Shown here piece after piece: positions 31,311 through 42,944 of a DNA stretch of 64,000 nucleotides (within the stretch, counting starts at the first letter, position 1; each line of letters opens with the position of its first letter). The notes under the pieces were generated by a model. It saw only the letters and a program-made list of their open reading frames with translations, was not told the DNA's origin and searched no databases. This DNA comes from Notospermus geniculatus (lineage: Eukaryota > Nemertea > Pilidiophora > Heteronemertea > Lineidae). The position numbers and the translations under genes are program-made. Location: positions 41,852 to 105,851 of the forward strand of contig NMRB01001623.1 in assembly GCA_002633025.1 (NCBI GenBank). Reading direction: 5' to 3'.

Positions 31311-34300
31311 CCGCGTTTTTCAAAATTGCCGACTCCGCGGCGAGCCAAACGAGAGGTTCGCTACCCCACCCCCACATCCCGACCACATCCCATGGTCTTT
31401 TCCACTCGGCCAATGGAATTACATAATGTACTTTTGTAAGCCATTTTGTCCGGCCTAAATCACCGTTATTGCCTCCATAAAGAAGTTTCAAACGAATAGT
31501 CCCATTAAAGAAAAATTAGTAGCGAAATCATCCCATTAAGTCATGAATAACTTTTATTAAGTCGCTAATTGCTGGCAGGAATGCCATCTCAAGGACGACA
31601 CCTGTTCATTAGACAAGTTTCTCATTTATTAGACACGTTTGAAAAATGTATCATGAGATGATCCTTGATTTTAGTCGATCGATCATTTGAAATGGACAAA
31701 CGTTACCTGGCAGCCTTGTACTTTTCAAAGATGTCGGAACTACCTTGGGTGGTGTTGATTTGTCTGAGGGCAGTGAGAGGTATTTTGTGAACACATGGTG
31801 GAATTCGACCCTTCAAATTACGAAGAGGATCTTGGCATGTTATAGACGATTCTCGAATTCGGAGATCTGCGCACTTCCGCCGAAATCGCAAACACAACCT
31901 CGGTCTGAAACTGAATGACGTGACGCAGAGAACCCCACAACAGTGAGTTCGACGACGTTGCGTCAGAGTCGACCATTGCTGAATCATGGATTGCGTCACG
32001 TCAGCTGGTTTCAGACCGAGGCTGTGTTTGCGGTTTCGGCGGAAGTGCGCAGATCTTTCTCGTTTACGTCAATTTGGGATTTGTCTATACAACCATTTGG
32101 GGGTCAGGGAGGTAAAGATCTGACACTCCCAATTCTGTCCATCTCTTCGTGAGTCTTCTTGTTGGAGGATGCCGGCGGCGTCGTACCAGCTCATTTCTCC
32201 TAATGTCTTTGTTGACAACAATGTCTTCATATTTCCCCTATTTTCTGCACAAAATATGAGACAGCATGTATAGAAACGAGGTAGAAACCGCGGCCTTTCC
32301 TTCACAACTGTTACTCTTTGAAAAATCGTTAGTATCGTCAACAACAAACCATTCCACAGACTTAACACCTGCCAAAAGAATGTAATCAAAAACCATTAGC
32401 GCCTTGATGTGATACATGTTGAGATGAAGAAGCTACTTACCTCAGTATCTTCACAAAAATAACTGGAAAACTGCATCATTACACCAATCCTTGTTTTTGC
32501 TAATGGTTTTCAGCATCTGGTTCCGCTGCACTCAGCCAATTAAGAAACCCTCAATCCAACTGCGGCTTATTTTTAAAATAAAACATGAAAAGTCTTCGTC
32601 GGGCAACGTAAGGCGTATCCCTTGTGACCTTTTTCACTTGTGACGTGTTCACTTGTGACCTTGTGACGCACCACCCGGCGCACCACACGACGAAACTTAT
32701 TTTGCATAGTGTGGCCGTTCCTATAGGTTGAACCAGGTGCGACATGCATCAAAATCACAGTTCTAGCTCCTCCAACATTATCATATCAAAAGCGCCAGTG
32801 TCGAGATTTTGATTTGAAGATATCAACAGCCTGCTGTGTGGTCAGCATTGCCGACCATCACCAACAGGAGAAGTGGGCCCCGGTAATGCCAGACCTCTGT
32901 GACGTTACAACTGCGATTCTTTGGTGTAGGGCCTATTACCTTATGCAGGGCACATGTGACCTACCGGTATTGACCGGGAACGCAGAGAATGAACATGCAC
33001 ATTCGTATTCAGGCGAGCCATTTTGGACGTCACAACGCCACAAGGCCACCACTGGCTTACAAGAGAACAGTCCATGACGCAGCCTGGACTGCCACCGTGT
33101 ATGCCGTCATGCATCCATGCACATGAACAGTCAAGGAATTCGTGAAAGGAATCTGTAATACTTGCCTCTCAAGTGAAACAAATACAGCGGAAACTCTGCC
33201 GACAGTATGACGGATTTCGATTCTAAATCGTTTTTAAATTGGTTGCAAACTGGCGAGTCTAGACACAAAACCCGAGCATGCGCAGCTTGGAATATTAAAT
33301 AGTTGTGGATAAAGTCGGCCCTTAATCCATCTTGTACTTGGTCTTCCCCCTCCCAACGGCCACTGTGGCGGCGTCGTGTAGGCCTATGTGTAGATGATAG
33401 GGGACCAGGACGGGGCACCTTCCTATGAGGTTCTTCACATGACGTCACATTTTCATGACGACACGATGCCGCCATATTGGCCTTCAAAATACCAAGCGGC
33501 ATCACGTCATGAACACAGCGTCAACACACAGAACGTGACGTCAAAATGTCATGGCGTGACACTTTTGACGTCGTCGCCGGCCATTTGACGGCCCTTGTTG
33601 ACGGCCAACATGGCTTCAGTGAAGAACTTCTATAGACCGACATGTAGGCCTAAAGATTGGACACGGTGAATGCTTCAGTTGTTGTTGTCCTATTTAATTG
33701 TTTCCTATAACTTGAAATAGCTGTGGGAGGTAGACTTAAGAAGGATGACGTGTGCGATGCAGTTGTCACAATAATCAGAGAGATAATGCCTGAAGTTAGA
33801 AGCTAATAAAATAAAGATCAACTCCCAGGAGGAAAACACTCAATAAAAAAATGGTGAATTCCTTGATGGTTGAGAGGAGAAAAATCGTCAACGATTGCTT
33901 CGTCGATTCCAGTTGAAGACGTTGAAGATTTCCCCAGAGCTATGTTACTTTTGAAAGTAAACAAGAACTGTAGGCTACTTTGCAGCCATAAATGAAATTA
34001 GAGCTTTCAGTATTCATTGGAACGCATGGCCTGGATGAATTTCGATGCTGATATTTAAGTTACGTTTTCGAAACTTTAGTTCATCAGATAGTTCTTCATA
34101 TTACATGACTGTACTGTACATTTACCAGTCAACAAAAATACCACACAGGTGTGAAAGGAATGACGTAATGACGTCGCGTCACGACGTCCCTGACGCTGTG
34201 CGACACGGACGAGACGTCGAAAAAAGTTTCAACCGCTCACAGCGCCGCCTAGTAGCGGTAGTTCTGCAGGGTCCTCACTGATTCAATCAATTATATGCCC

Positions 34301-34803
34301 CCAATCACCAACACACTGTGAGAGGTAAAAAGATGAGAGCTATATTTTTATCGGATCGATAAATCAATACACAATGATCAAATGCTTTTTTTGCTTACAA
34401 TGATTTCCCTTCCAGGTCATCCTAACTCGTCCTAATCCCAATTAAAGCTCGTTATCTCATCAATATCCATGGTGAAAATACATTTATCGTCTTTTTTCTG
34501 TCAATTCCATCTGAAATCAATCAGGCGTCTGTTTCCGATATGTCTAATGTTTTATATAGGTGATAATCAGCCCTCCGTTTTGTTTTGGAGTTCAAATAAA
34601 TCCTCAATTATTGAGAGCAGCACCGGATTTTTTATCTGCACTGATATGACATTTAATTGTTTCCTTGTTTTGTTGCATTATCCCTGGATTTCTTTGTAAA
34701 ACAAGGTTCAAAGCGAAAATGTGACAATTAGCAAATTTAGCATCTAATTAAAGCAATATGAATCGCGTCCCGATCGAGGCATGAATCAAGACTTACACAT
34801 GTT
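31311..34803. other. Intergenic, no gene recognised
   Basis: Contains the hairpin at 31863-32056. It also holds a partial inverted copy (about 32835-32950) of the intron element at 36459-36648, a stretch with repeated CTTGTGACC (32620-32670), and dense TGACGTCA-type motifs (33440-33580). Open frames are short. Confidence 0.5.
31863..32056. mobile_element. Hairpin MITE with AGATCTGCGCACTTCCGCCG arms
   Basis: About 65-base arms, nearly perfect, bounded by AGATCTGCGCAC and GTGCGCAGATCT. The centre holds GTTGCGTCAG and GACGACG. Confidence 0.8.
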
Positions 34804-34943
34804 GGCCTAGTATGACTGAAATGACGACAGCGCCACCCAACGTCTAAATCGAGGGCACGATCGTCTGAATCAAGATGTACACATGTAGTAGAACTGAATC
34901 GACGACAGCGCCACCAAACGTCTAAAAAATCGAGGCACAGAAC
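34804..34943. repeat. Dispersed GACGACAGCGCCACC repeat, two units
   Basis: Two direct copies of a roughly 65-base unit with CGACAGCGCCACCCAACGTC and AATCGAGGCAC. Relatives occur at 38706-38760, 42575-42600, 43045-43080 and 49867-49920, mostly upstream of the copies of the second gene family. Confidence 0.65.
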
Positions 34944-35354
34944 TACCGCATTCGTTTACTTCCACGAGCTACATGTAGCTCGGAACAGGCTCTACAGCGT
35001 TCGTTTACACCGGAACTGCGTCATCGGGGCTTCCTCGGACCAGGCGCGACTAGCCCTACTCGCCGAGGTGGGCTTCTCGTGTAACCTTCCCAGGATGCAA
35101 AGCAGGATGTCACTTCCGATCATGAGATGCACACAGCCCTCGCATACATCAGTGTATATCGGCGTGCAAAAGTAATCGAACGCTGTCGTGTTAGACACGA
35201 GTAAAGTGTCATGGCGGATTATCAGCCAATCACAGCGCATTTTTCTCGTGTCTATTAACACGACAGCGTTCGATTACTGGCTGTTGTGCGCACGCTCAGC
35301 TTGTCCTTCCGGGGCTTGCCCGAGGAAGGCCCGAGGAAGTAATCGAATGCGGTA
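34944..35354. mobile_element. Nested TIR element with an inner hairpin
   Basis: TACCGCATTCGTTTACTTCC at the left is mirrored by GGAAGTAATCGAATGCGGTA at the right. Inside (35171-35278) a second hairpin AGTAATCGAACGCTGTCGTG is fully mirrored. Nothing coding. Confidence 0.75.
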
Positions 35355-35529
35355 AACCTCTGAATCACGACTTACAATAGGTTAGAAGTCCAAATCTGAG
35401 AAAATAACCGTGCATTATCCTTCTAGACTGATGGAATTTGAGTAAGATTGGTGGATTTTCACCCCACACATCGCGTCGATCTGTTCACAGGTCGACTTTA
35501 AGTTCTAACTTCTGACAATTCCTTTGTGA

Positions 35530-35859
35530 TATTCCACCGCGCTGGCTCCATAAGGTGAGCATCCGAAAACTGGATCGGCCTTGGGTCAAGTGTGTGGAGG
35601 GCTTTTCAACGATCTGCGGCACCTCGGCCATCTGTCCACCCACCTCATCATCTCATTCAGGGCCTCGTGAGCTCTTCGCGGTCTCTTGTTCATCTGCGGC
35701 GTCAACTCTCGTCCTTCGTTCGATTGACATTCGTCCACCTTACTATCGATCTGCGGCCCTCTCCGCTCCTCCTCACCCACCTGATGCAAGGTCACTGAAG
35801 GGTAGAAAAACCCCGTGTCGTCTGTCGTCTGCACACAACTCAATCTTGGACCAACAACG
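35530..35859 (+). other. Predicted 5' UTR exon of signal-peptide copy A
   Basis: Pyrimidine-rich sequence with CTGCGGC and CACCCACCT repeats ending at CAACG/GTAGGT (35860). It is homologous to exons ending at 39348 and 50521 in copies B and C. The 5' end is unknown; no clear TATA box. Confidence 0.45.
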
Positions 35860-35993
35860 GTAGGTGCAACATTTTCCCGAGCTTTCCTCTGTTACACGTA
35901 TTTGCCGTTTATTTCAATACTTTATTCAGATCACTCTGGCTGGTGTATTTCCAATCATTTCTAACTCTCCAATGGAGAAAACTGTCTTATTCA

Positions 35994-36135
35994 GGAGCCA
36001 CGGTGATGTAGTGGTTCTGGTCTCCGCATAGCGTGAGACTTTGGGCAAATCTCTTAGCCTTACTGGCCTCTCTCCACCCAGGTGTAGACCTATAAATGGG
36101 TACCGGGCGGAAATGCTCAGATTGTAGCGCTGACT
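35994..36135 (+). mobile_element. SINE-like insertion in the 5' UTR intron of copy A
   Basis: A tRNA-like head GATGTAGTGGTTCTGG is followed by TTGGGCAAATCTCTTAGCC and CACCCAGGTGTAGACC with ATAAATGGGTACC, a body type seen in invertebrate SINEs. The B box is not clear. Absent from copies B and C. Confidence 0.5.
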
Positions 36136-36345
36136 GAGTGCTCATCTGAGTTTTACTGAAAGGTTAGAGGATTGATCAGTGTTAAAGTGTAGTGTCGGAT
36201 GACTTGTTGTAGACTATAAAACCCAGACTTTTTTCCTTTGTTTTTTTTCGGAGCAAATGTTCGGATAGAGTTATTTTATCTGTAGCTGTGAAGTATTTTA
36301 CATTATTCCAGATATTTGTGAAGCACTAATCCACGGACAGACAAA

Positions 36346-36418
36346 ATGAATCGGGCAGTGATCGCTCTCCTTTTGGTCTTTAGCCTTATCATGGCCGTCT
36401 CCGAGGCGGCGGATGAAG
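36346..36418 (+). CDS. Signal-peptide exon, copy A (downstream exons not attached)
   Basis: A 73-base coding segment after the acceptor at 36311 (ATTCCAG) and before GTAAGT at 36419. It encodes MNRAVIALLLVFSLIMAVSE then AADE plus one base (phase 1). The N-terminus is a textbook signal peptide. The ATG context ACAAAATGA is shared by all three copies. No Cys-rich exon follows before copy B. Because the phase matches, this exon could splice to the shared exon at 40865 as an alternative first coding exon, or it may be an orphan. Confidence 0.5.
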
Positions 36419-36458
36419 GTAAGTTGATGAATCCGCCAGGATCAAATAGACTACACCA

Positions 36459-36648
36459 AAATCGCAGTTGTGGAGGACACAGATATCTGACATTGCCGGG
36501 GTCCAACTTCTCCTGTCGGTGATGGTCGGCATTCAAATCGGACGAAGTCCTCACACTGATACTTTTGATATGAATATGTTGGTGGAGCTAGATCCCAGTG
36601 GCAAAGCCAGGTCTCTGTGACCTTTATAACAACTGCGGTTTTGGTGTA
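36459..36648. mobile_element. Inverted-repeat element in the intron after copy A
   Basis: TACACCAAAATCGCAGTTGT at the left mirrors ACAACTGCGGTTTTGGTGTA at the right. Equivalent elements follow exon B (39740-39957) and exon C (50910-51125). An inverted partial copy is at about 32835-32950. Confidence 0.75.
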
Positions 36649-38879
36649 CCCTCACTTTAAGGCAGGGGGTTTTGCAGGGGTTTCAGCAGTGGGTTTATCA
36701 GGGGTCATTATAAATTCATGCAGGGCCCCTGCAGAAGCAGAAAATCATATTTACAGAGTGTGGTGGGCCATTAGGGGCTTAGGTTCCCAGACATAACAGG
36801 CAACAGTACTGTGGCTGGGCGAGGCAAGCGGCCGCCTCTCAACACCACGCGTATAAAGGAATCAAACATTAAGGTTAAACTGCGAGCGATGAAGAAACTG
36901 AGGGATACACTTCATGTGTTGCCGCCAGATGTCTCTCACTCCTGAATTTCGGCTTTACGTAATAGAGCGATCTGACCGAGGTGTCTGAGTGCTGCCAGCT
37001 TTAGGCTACACACTCTTTCATGACGTCACCGATCATTACATCATCATTCATGACGTCATCAAGCAGGAATATGCCTGCCTGATACCTCGGTGTTCAAGAT
37101 CCTTTCGACAGTCTCCGCAGATAAATATGCACATGTACAGTGTAGTTTGAATCATACCAAAAAATAACCCCGACCAGAATACAAATCATTTTTCCACACC
37201 AGAAATCTACCTCACCGCTCTAACGACTGTTATTTCTACACCAGCCTACGACCACCTGAGTTCAATGATAAATCGGGCAGATTTTTGTCTATGGCATCCA
37301 AATAATACTGTTGACAGAGAAAGTTTGCTTAAAGTATTGCCGTGACCGATAATGAAAGACAGCACGCAGCAGGAGGGTTTAATAAATGACTCCCTCAGAC
37401 TCATTCATCTTGGCTTTTGTTTGGCAATCTCCAGACGGAATATAATGATATATCATGCCTGGAGTGTTATCTCGTGAAATCTCGTGCAGACGTGATTGAG
37501 CGATACCGTATGCAACCAAAGACACAACGTTCATTTCTGAGTACGCTTTCGAAATGATATTTTGATGGGTAGGCCTACCAACATTGCATGCCATAAAAGT
37601 CGCCAGCAAATTGCACATTTTAAAAGCCCAAATAGATTTTGTAAATGACATTTTGAATAGTCTGACACAGCTCATCGAGCCTGAGAAGACAGTGGGTATC
37701 GGAGTGTATGATTGGACGAAATAGACCAATCATGATCCAGGTGCACTCGGATTGGAGCAATTCAACCAATCGCTGATGTGATGATTGCACGTCGTGATGA
37801 AGTTGCGGTCAAGGTCGGCGTCTACCACGCGTCCGATCTCGAAACGAGGCTGAATGTTGTTCGACAGGTGCTTATGACTTGCCGTCATGACGGGTTTTGA
37901 ACAAAATAGATAACACTTAGTTAAATATTGAATCCGATTGAAATCAAATAATGTCGGCTTACGTCCTGTCTTGAGGATGATGTTTTGTCAACCGGAGGTT
38001 GACCCATATAACACGGGAGAATAGCAGACGGATAAAGAAATAAACTGATCATACAAAACGTGTTTATCTGCCAAAATTGATGACCGTATGGAACTATTAA
38101 TCCTCACTTTCTTCGTGTCGTTTGCTGAATTAACTAATCCCCTTAAGGCTCAGAAATCAACAACATCTTGTACACAAAAGTTGTTGAGTGTTGCGTATTT
38201 GTCATCGAGATCACCTAGACTGTTTTTTCACCTCCCTGGAGGCCTGACGGTCAGCTCATGATGAATGGATGTTACCTATCTGAGTCCATCTGGGAATATA
38301 AAAAAAACATCGCTGTGCCAGACATTACCACTTCTCCTAACTTTGGCCAGGAGTTGTATTTCGATTCCAAGTGTAAGCGGGAAAAACATCCCTGGGGAGA
38401 GAAGCGTCCGGTTGTTTTGTTGGATAACGGATGTAGGTGCACTGGATAACGTAATGTTCCGATTAACTCTTTGGTCCAGTGCGATTGAGTGTTAATCTAT
38501 AAAAAAAGTCGTAGCTAGGTTTAAAAAGTAAAAATGTTCGTGTCGAATACGTTATCTTGTTGATATTTGCTTTGGAAGGAAGCATTAGTTTTGTGTTACG
38601 TTCCATGAAGGTCTTCCGCCAAGCTGTCAGTCTGCAGGCTGGAAAGAACGAACGAAAAAGGTTTTCCAGGCCGGTAACCACGAAAAAACCGCGATATCGT
38701 AGGACTGAATCGACTACAGCGCCACCCAACGTCTAAATCGAGGCACACTGTACATCAGAATCGACACATATTCATGTATTTTTACGAAGCTTAAATCTGA
38801 GGAAGTGACACATATTTACATGTACCTTCATGTGTGGACCGATCGGATTTGAGTAAAATATGTAGATCAGCATTTTGTT

Positions 38880-39348
38880 AAATTCTGTGATTTTCCACCG
38901 CGCTGCCTCCATACAATGTACGCATCTGAAATTGCTTCGGAATCGTGTTTGGGGGTTTAGTGAATCGATCTGCGGCACCTCTTGCGTTCATTTCATCTGC
39001 GGTGTCAACCCTCCTCCTTCATTTCGATTCACACTCATCCGCCTTACTATCGACCTGCGGCTCCCCTCCTTCTCACCCACCTGTTGCAGGATCTCTGAGG
39101 GGAGGTCTTCTCTTGACTGATTCATCTCATCACCCTCCCGATCTTCGCTCCTCGCTCGCCTCTTACTGCCAACGCATCATTTCTCATCGACCTTGAGCGG
39201 TACCTCTCACCCACCACCTGTTCGATTTACACTCATCCATCATCTTGAAATCGATTTGCGGCCCGCTTCGCTCCTCCTCGATCACCCACCTGCTGCAGGA
39301 TCTCTGAGGGTTGATAAACTCCGCTCACAACTCAGTGTTGGAACAGCG
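38880..39348 (+). other. Predicted 5' UTR exon of gene B
   Basis: Homologous to the copy A and C exons. Ends CAGCG/GTAGGT (39349). Contains an internal duplication of a block with ATCTGCGGC, CACCCACCTG and TGCAGGATCTCTGAGG. The left limit is arbitrary. Confidence 0.45.
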
Positions 39349-39630
39349 GTAGGTGCAACATTTTCCAAAGTTTTCGTCTGTTATTTGCTGTTTATTCCTC
39401 AATTCTGATCAACATCAGTCCTGGCTCAACCGGAATCGTGTGAGGTGTAATTTCCAACTTCTCATCGAGGAAACTCTCTATTCCTTTCTACTTTATTTTT
39501 GGGAGCGAATTTTCGGATAGAGTTAGGCCTATTTTGGGGGACAGCTTTATCTGTACACGTGATACGTTGATGTGAAAAATTCCACCTTTATTTCAGATAT
39601 TTGTGAACCACTAATCCACGGACAGACAAA

Positions 39631-42053
39631 ATGAATCGGGCAGTGATCGCTCTCCTGTTGGTCTTTGGCCTTATTATGGCTGTCACCGAGGTGACTGACG
39701 CCGGTAAGTTGATTTCTCCGTCCGAACCAAATAGCCTACACCAAAATCGCAGTTGTGAGGTCAGAGATGTCTGGCATTGCCGGGGTCCAGCTTCTCCTGT
39801 TGGTGATGGTCGGCATTGTTGACCACACAGCAAGTTGTTGATATCTTCGAATCGAACTCCTGACACCGACGCGTTTGATATGACAACGTTGGGAGAGCTA
39901 GATCCCAGTGGCAAAGACAGGTCTGTGACCTTCAACTGCGATTTTAGTGTACTGTATGTAGTGGTGGAACAACAAACGGCTAGATTAGTGTGGGGGATTT
40001 AAAGCGAACTGATCGTGCCAGTCAAGGTGTCTGAATAGAGAATCAAACGCCGCCATCTTGAATCTATTACTTTACTCACATTTTGAATTTATTGCCTACT
40101 AAGAGCGTATTTGCACAACTGCTGTGGCTTTACTGCCTTCGAATTAGACTAGTACCTGGTCCTACCGATGGTGTCGCTTTTGAATGGTAGGACCAGTCGT
40201 GGCCGCCATTTGTGGAGGAATTCTGACAGTGACGTCACTTGAAAATTTTATGTAAATTATGTAAATTTATTCAATTCTCAATACGGCTGACGTACCAGAA
40301 TGCAGATAGAAGGTGACCGACCTTTGACCCAGGAAATTCACCAATCACGCCGTGGTTTTCCATGTTAAAAATAGAAAATCTATCAACATAATAGTTCACA
40401 TACTTACCACCTGCGCCAGCACCGACCAATCAGAGGCACGAAGGCGGTAGGCACGCCCGGTCCTAACATATGCAAAAGCTCGATGTAAAATAGTTAGGAT
40501 TGGGTACCAGTCTACCGTCGAATAGCATTTAAAACACGGTCAACTGCAACTGCAGGCTTATTCTAGGGTTGTAACCTGCTAAAATACCAAATATTTAATT
40601 TTGAAATTGTGAATTTCGTGGCACGAATATCGGGAGTCTCATTTTTGACAGCCGCGATTAATTCCCTTTAGACGTAAGAATCATAATTGCATAGGGGATA
40701 AATGCAAAGGGAAAAATGGGAAAAGGATAAGTATCTATTTTGGAATCGCAATAGGGGACGAAATGCGATAAGGAAGGCACCGACTGAAACAACGTAGGCC
40801 TACATGTATCTGGACAAAAATTTGATGACTCACACATGTACATTTATCACTTTGAATGTTTCAGAATCTGGTTGCGGAGTTGTCGGTGACGGTTGTGACT
40901 GCAGCGACTGTGATGCTGATTCAGAAGACGCGGCGAAATGTGAGGCTGAATGCGACGAAGACCAAGAGAGTGAGTGTTAGCTTGAAACAGACGCAGTGCA
41001 CCATGAATATACCATACTTTCATATCTAAAACACGAGGCAACGTTTCTTGCTCTTGCTGGCACTAATTTATGGAAAGCAAGAAACCATATTTACAATCAG
41101 TGATACTTAAACCAAAAGACAAAGATGCGTCCTACTTACATGGTTCCCCACGGGCCAGTAATTAATTATGTAACGGGCTCATATTTGCCGCCACGAAACT
41201 TGTAGTACTCATGAGATCCTCCGCCTTTGATAGCCATATAGTTTTGCGCATGCGCAGAGAGGAGAGACGCAATGCGGTATTCCCGGTAAAGCAGTCGTTG
41301 TGCCACCCTGTGTTTCTAGTATCGGGTTGTTTTCATGACTTTTCAATTGTTTCACTCTGATTATTTTTGTCCCTCAGCAGCATGACGCCCTTCATTGTTG
41401 CTGCTATATTATTTATCTCAACCTCATTATATTGTTTAAGAATAAGAAATAGAGGTTTCTAAGGTGAAAGACATTGCTTCCTACCAGACTCGAACCCACG
41501 GACCCTCGCATGAGGCATCAATCGCCAGCACTAAGGGGCAGCACGCCTTGACCACTAGGCCAAATCCCCATCGTCATTATATTGTTTGAGGCATCTGCAG
41601 GACCCTACGCGATGTCTCGGGGTGTTTTCTCTAACGGCAAGAAGAGAGATGAAGTTCGAGACCGCACTAACTCCGTGTGTGCGGATGTTTCTTCAATGAG
41701 CTCAATGCTTGCTGCAAGCAGCTTATTGCTCCGATCAAACATGTTTGATTATCATGCCCATTGCTCGTGGAAGGCAAGATGCCGTTGCTTTACACCACAC
41801 ACGGACAATAATTCTTTGCTTTCCACTAAATTGCTAGCAAGAGTAAAAAAGGCTGCCTGCTGGCTAAAAGGCTTAAAGATCCAACATCGAGAATAAATCT
41901 TAATTCAACCTCAAGAGTAACTTGTAAGTCCTAAGAGGTCTTGCTCTTACTCAATGACATGCTAAATGTTCTTATTACTTTTTTTTTTCAGGGCGCCGGA
42001 GGCGCCAAGCAACTACCCCTAAACCTTATGGCTATGAGGGCTTACTTGGCTAA
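39631..42053 (+). CDS. Secreted acidic Cys-rich peptide precursor, gene B (family not recognised)
   Basis: Exons 39631-39703, 40865-40969 and 41992-42053, phases 1 and 1, giving 79 residues. The first encodes MNRAVIALLLVFGLIMAVTE plus VTDA, a signal peptide. The second gives an Asp/Glu-rich segment with six cysteines spaced CX6CXCX2CX9CX3C. The third begins with five Arg, then QATTPKPYGYEGLLG and TAA. The Arg run is a likely convertase site. The peptide after it starts with Gln and ends with Gly, as in pyroglutamyl, amidated peptides; this is inference. The donor at 40970 is AGTGAGT. If it is not used, the frame ends at TAG 40978 with 62 residues and a seventh Cys. A tRNA-like SINE lies in the last intron. 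Poly(A) signal AATAAA at 42402. The first exon is supported by copies A and C; the later exons are single-copy and less certain. Confidence 0.55.
39740..39957. mobile_element. Inverted-repeat element in the intron after exon B
   Basis: Same element as 36459-36648: ACACCAAAATCGCAGTTGTG mirrored by CAACTGCGATTTTAGTGT. It follows the signal-peptide donor by about 35 bases in all three copies, so it was present in the ancestor. Confidence 0.75.
40145..40514. mobile_element. MITE in the intron between signal and Cys exons of gene B
   Basis: TAGACTAGTACCTGGTCCTA is mirrored by TTAGGATTGGGTACCAGTCTA (imperfect). The interior has a second ATGGTAGGACCAG arm. Noncoding. Confidence 0.6.
41469..41570 (-). 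mobile_element. tRNA-like SINE head on the minus strand
   Basis: Read on the minus strand: GGGGATTTGGCCTAGTGGTC (A box TGGCCTAGTGG) and, about 60 bases on, GGGTTCGAGTCTGG (B box). The acceptor stem does not close, so it is a tRNA-derived repeat, not a tRNA gene. It sits in the last intron of gene B, antisense to it. Confidence 0.65.
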
Positions 42054-42180
42054 AACTTCAACCACCTGGCTAAATCTTCCAAAACTGAAAATCCATTAAT
42101 GGAAAATTTGGCCAACTGAACAGTGACGTGGCTAAAGATTTGGCCAAGATTGTTTGAAGCTCGCTCCTGCTGGACACCAA

Positions 42181-42354
42181 GTATCGAATAACTACTGGAC
42201 AGTCTGTAGGTATCGAATAACTACTGGACAGTCTGTAGGTATCGAATAACTACTGGACAGTCTGTAGGTATCGAATAACTACTGGACAGTCTGTAGGTAT
42301 CGAATAACTACTGGACAGTCTGTAGGTATCGAATAACTACTGGACAGTCTGTAG
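42181..42354 (+). repeat. 29-base tandem array, six identical units, in the predicted 3' UTR
   Basis: Six repeats of TATCGAATAACTACTGGACA plus GTCTGTAGG without internal differences, 128 bases after the stop of gene B and 47 bases before AATAAA at 42402. Identity points to recent expansion. Confidence 0.95.
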
Positions 42355-42401
42355 CATTGAATATCAACCGGTCTTTGATTAAATCTCATCACAGATGGTA
42401 A

Positions 42402-42407
42402 AATAAA
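42402..42407 (+). terminator. Polyadenylation signal of gene B (candidate)
   Basis: AATAAA followed by a T-rich stretch (ACTTTTCTTTTGAG), a fitting cleavage context. Confidence 0.45.
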
Positions 42408-42636
42408 ACTTTTCTTTTGAGTTTCTACTTTCGCTTTGATGTGATCAGGAGTCATAGCGAACGAAAGATGTTGGGTGGCGTTGATATCTTTGGGGTGATC
42501 TGGAATTGCAGCAGATCAGAACTGACAAACTCTTCTGATTTTGTAACATCACTTTTGACTCCACATCATCCTGACGACTGCAGCGCCACCAAACGTTTTT
42601 TTCTGAGAAATCGATTATAGAACGCCCAAACTCACT

Positions 42637-42944
42637 ACACAGGGAAATTGACATACATCTGGCGGACGTATGGCGTATATACGGCATACGTCCGCCAGCC
42701 CTGGTTGCGTATATATACCGTATATAAAAGTAGCTAGATTCAATTTGTATGTACGTCGTCGTATGTACGTGGGATATATGGCGTATGCTGTACGTATGCC
42801 ATACGTACGCCATATACTCGGCGGACATATTTTTCCGTACGTAAGCCATACGTACACCGGACGTCCAGAGGATGATCCATTGTACTATACGGCGGATAAA
42901 AAAGTAGCTGTACGTCCGCCGTATGTACGTCATTTTGCCTGTGT
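42637..42944. mobile_element. 308-bp palindrome-rich element with ACACAGG termini and TACGTA clusters
   Basis: ACACAGGGAAATTGACATAC is mirrored by CATTTTGCCTGTGT with GGCGGACGTA arms. The interior is a maze of short palindromes (GTATATAC, GTACGTAC, CATACGTACGCC). Long open frames here on both strands are composition artefacts. Confidence 0.75.

Larger units (their letters stand above)
36742..40041. repeat. Segmental duplication, copy containing gene B
   Basis: Aligns with 47509-51218 at high identity, from AAATCATATTTACAGAG to CTGAATAGAGA. Differences are the 344-bp insertion and about 60 extra bases in the other copy (near 48370-48430). From 36742 to about 38870 it holds no recognised gene, only noncoding sequence including palindromic TGACGTCA pairs (37020-37060). 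Confidence 0.85.

Noticed and set aside
35555-35863. Frames of 68-102 codons in the 5' UTR exon of copy A
   Set aside because: Not kept as frames in copies B and C, and located upstream of the true signal-peptide ATG.
41469-41570. tRNA gene on the minus strand
   Set aside because: A and B boxes are present but the acceptor stem does not close and the variable region is too long. It is a SINE head.
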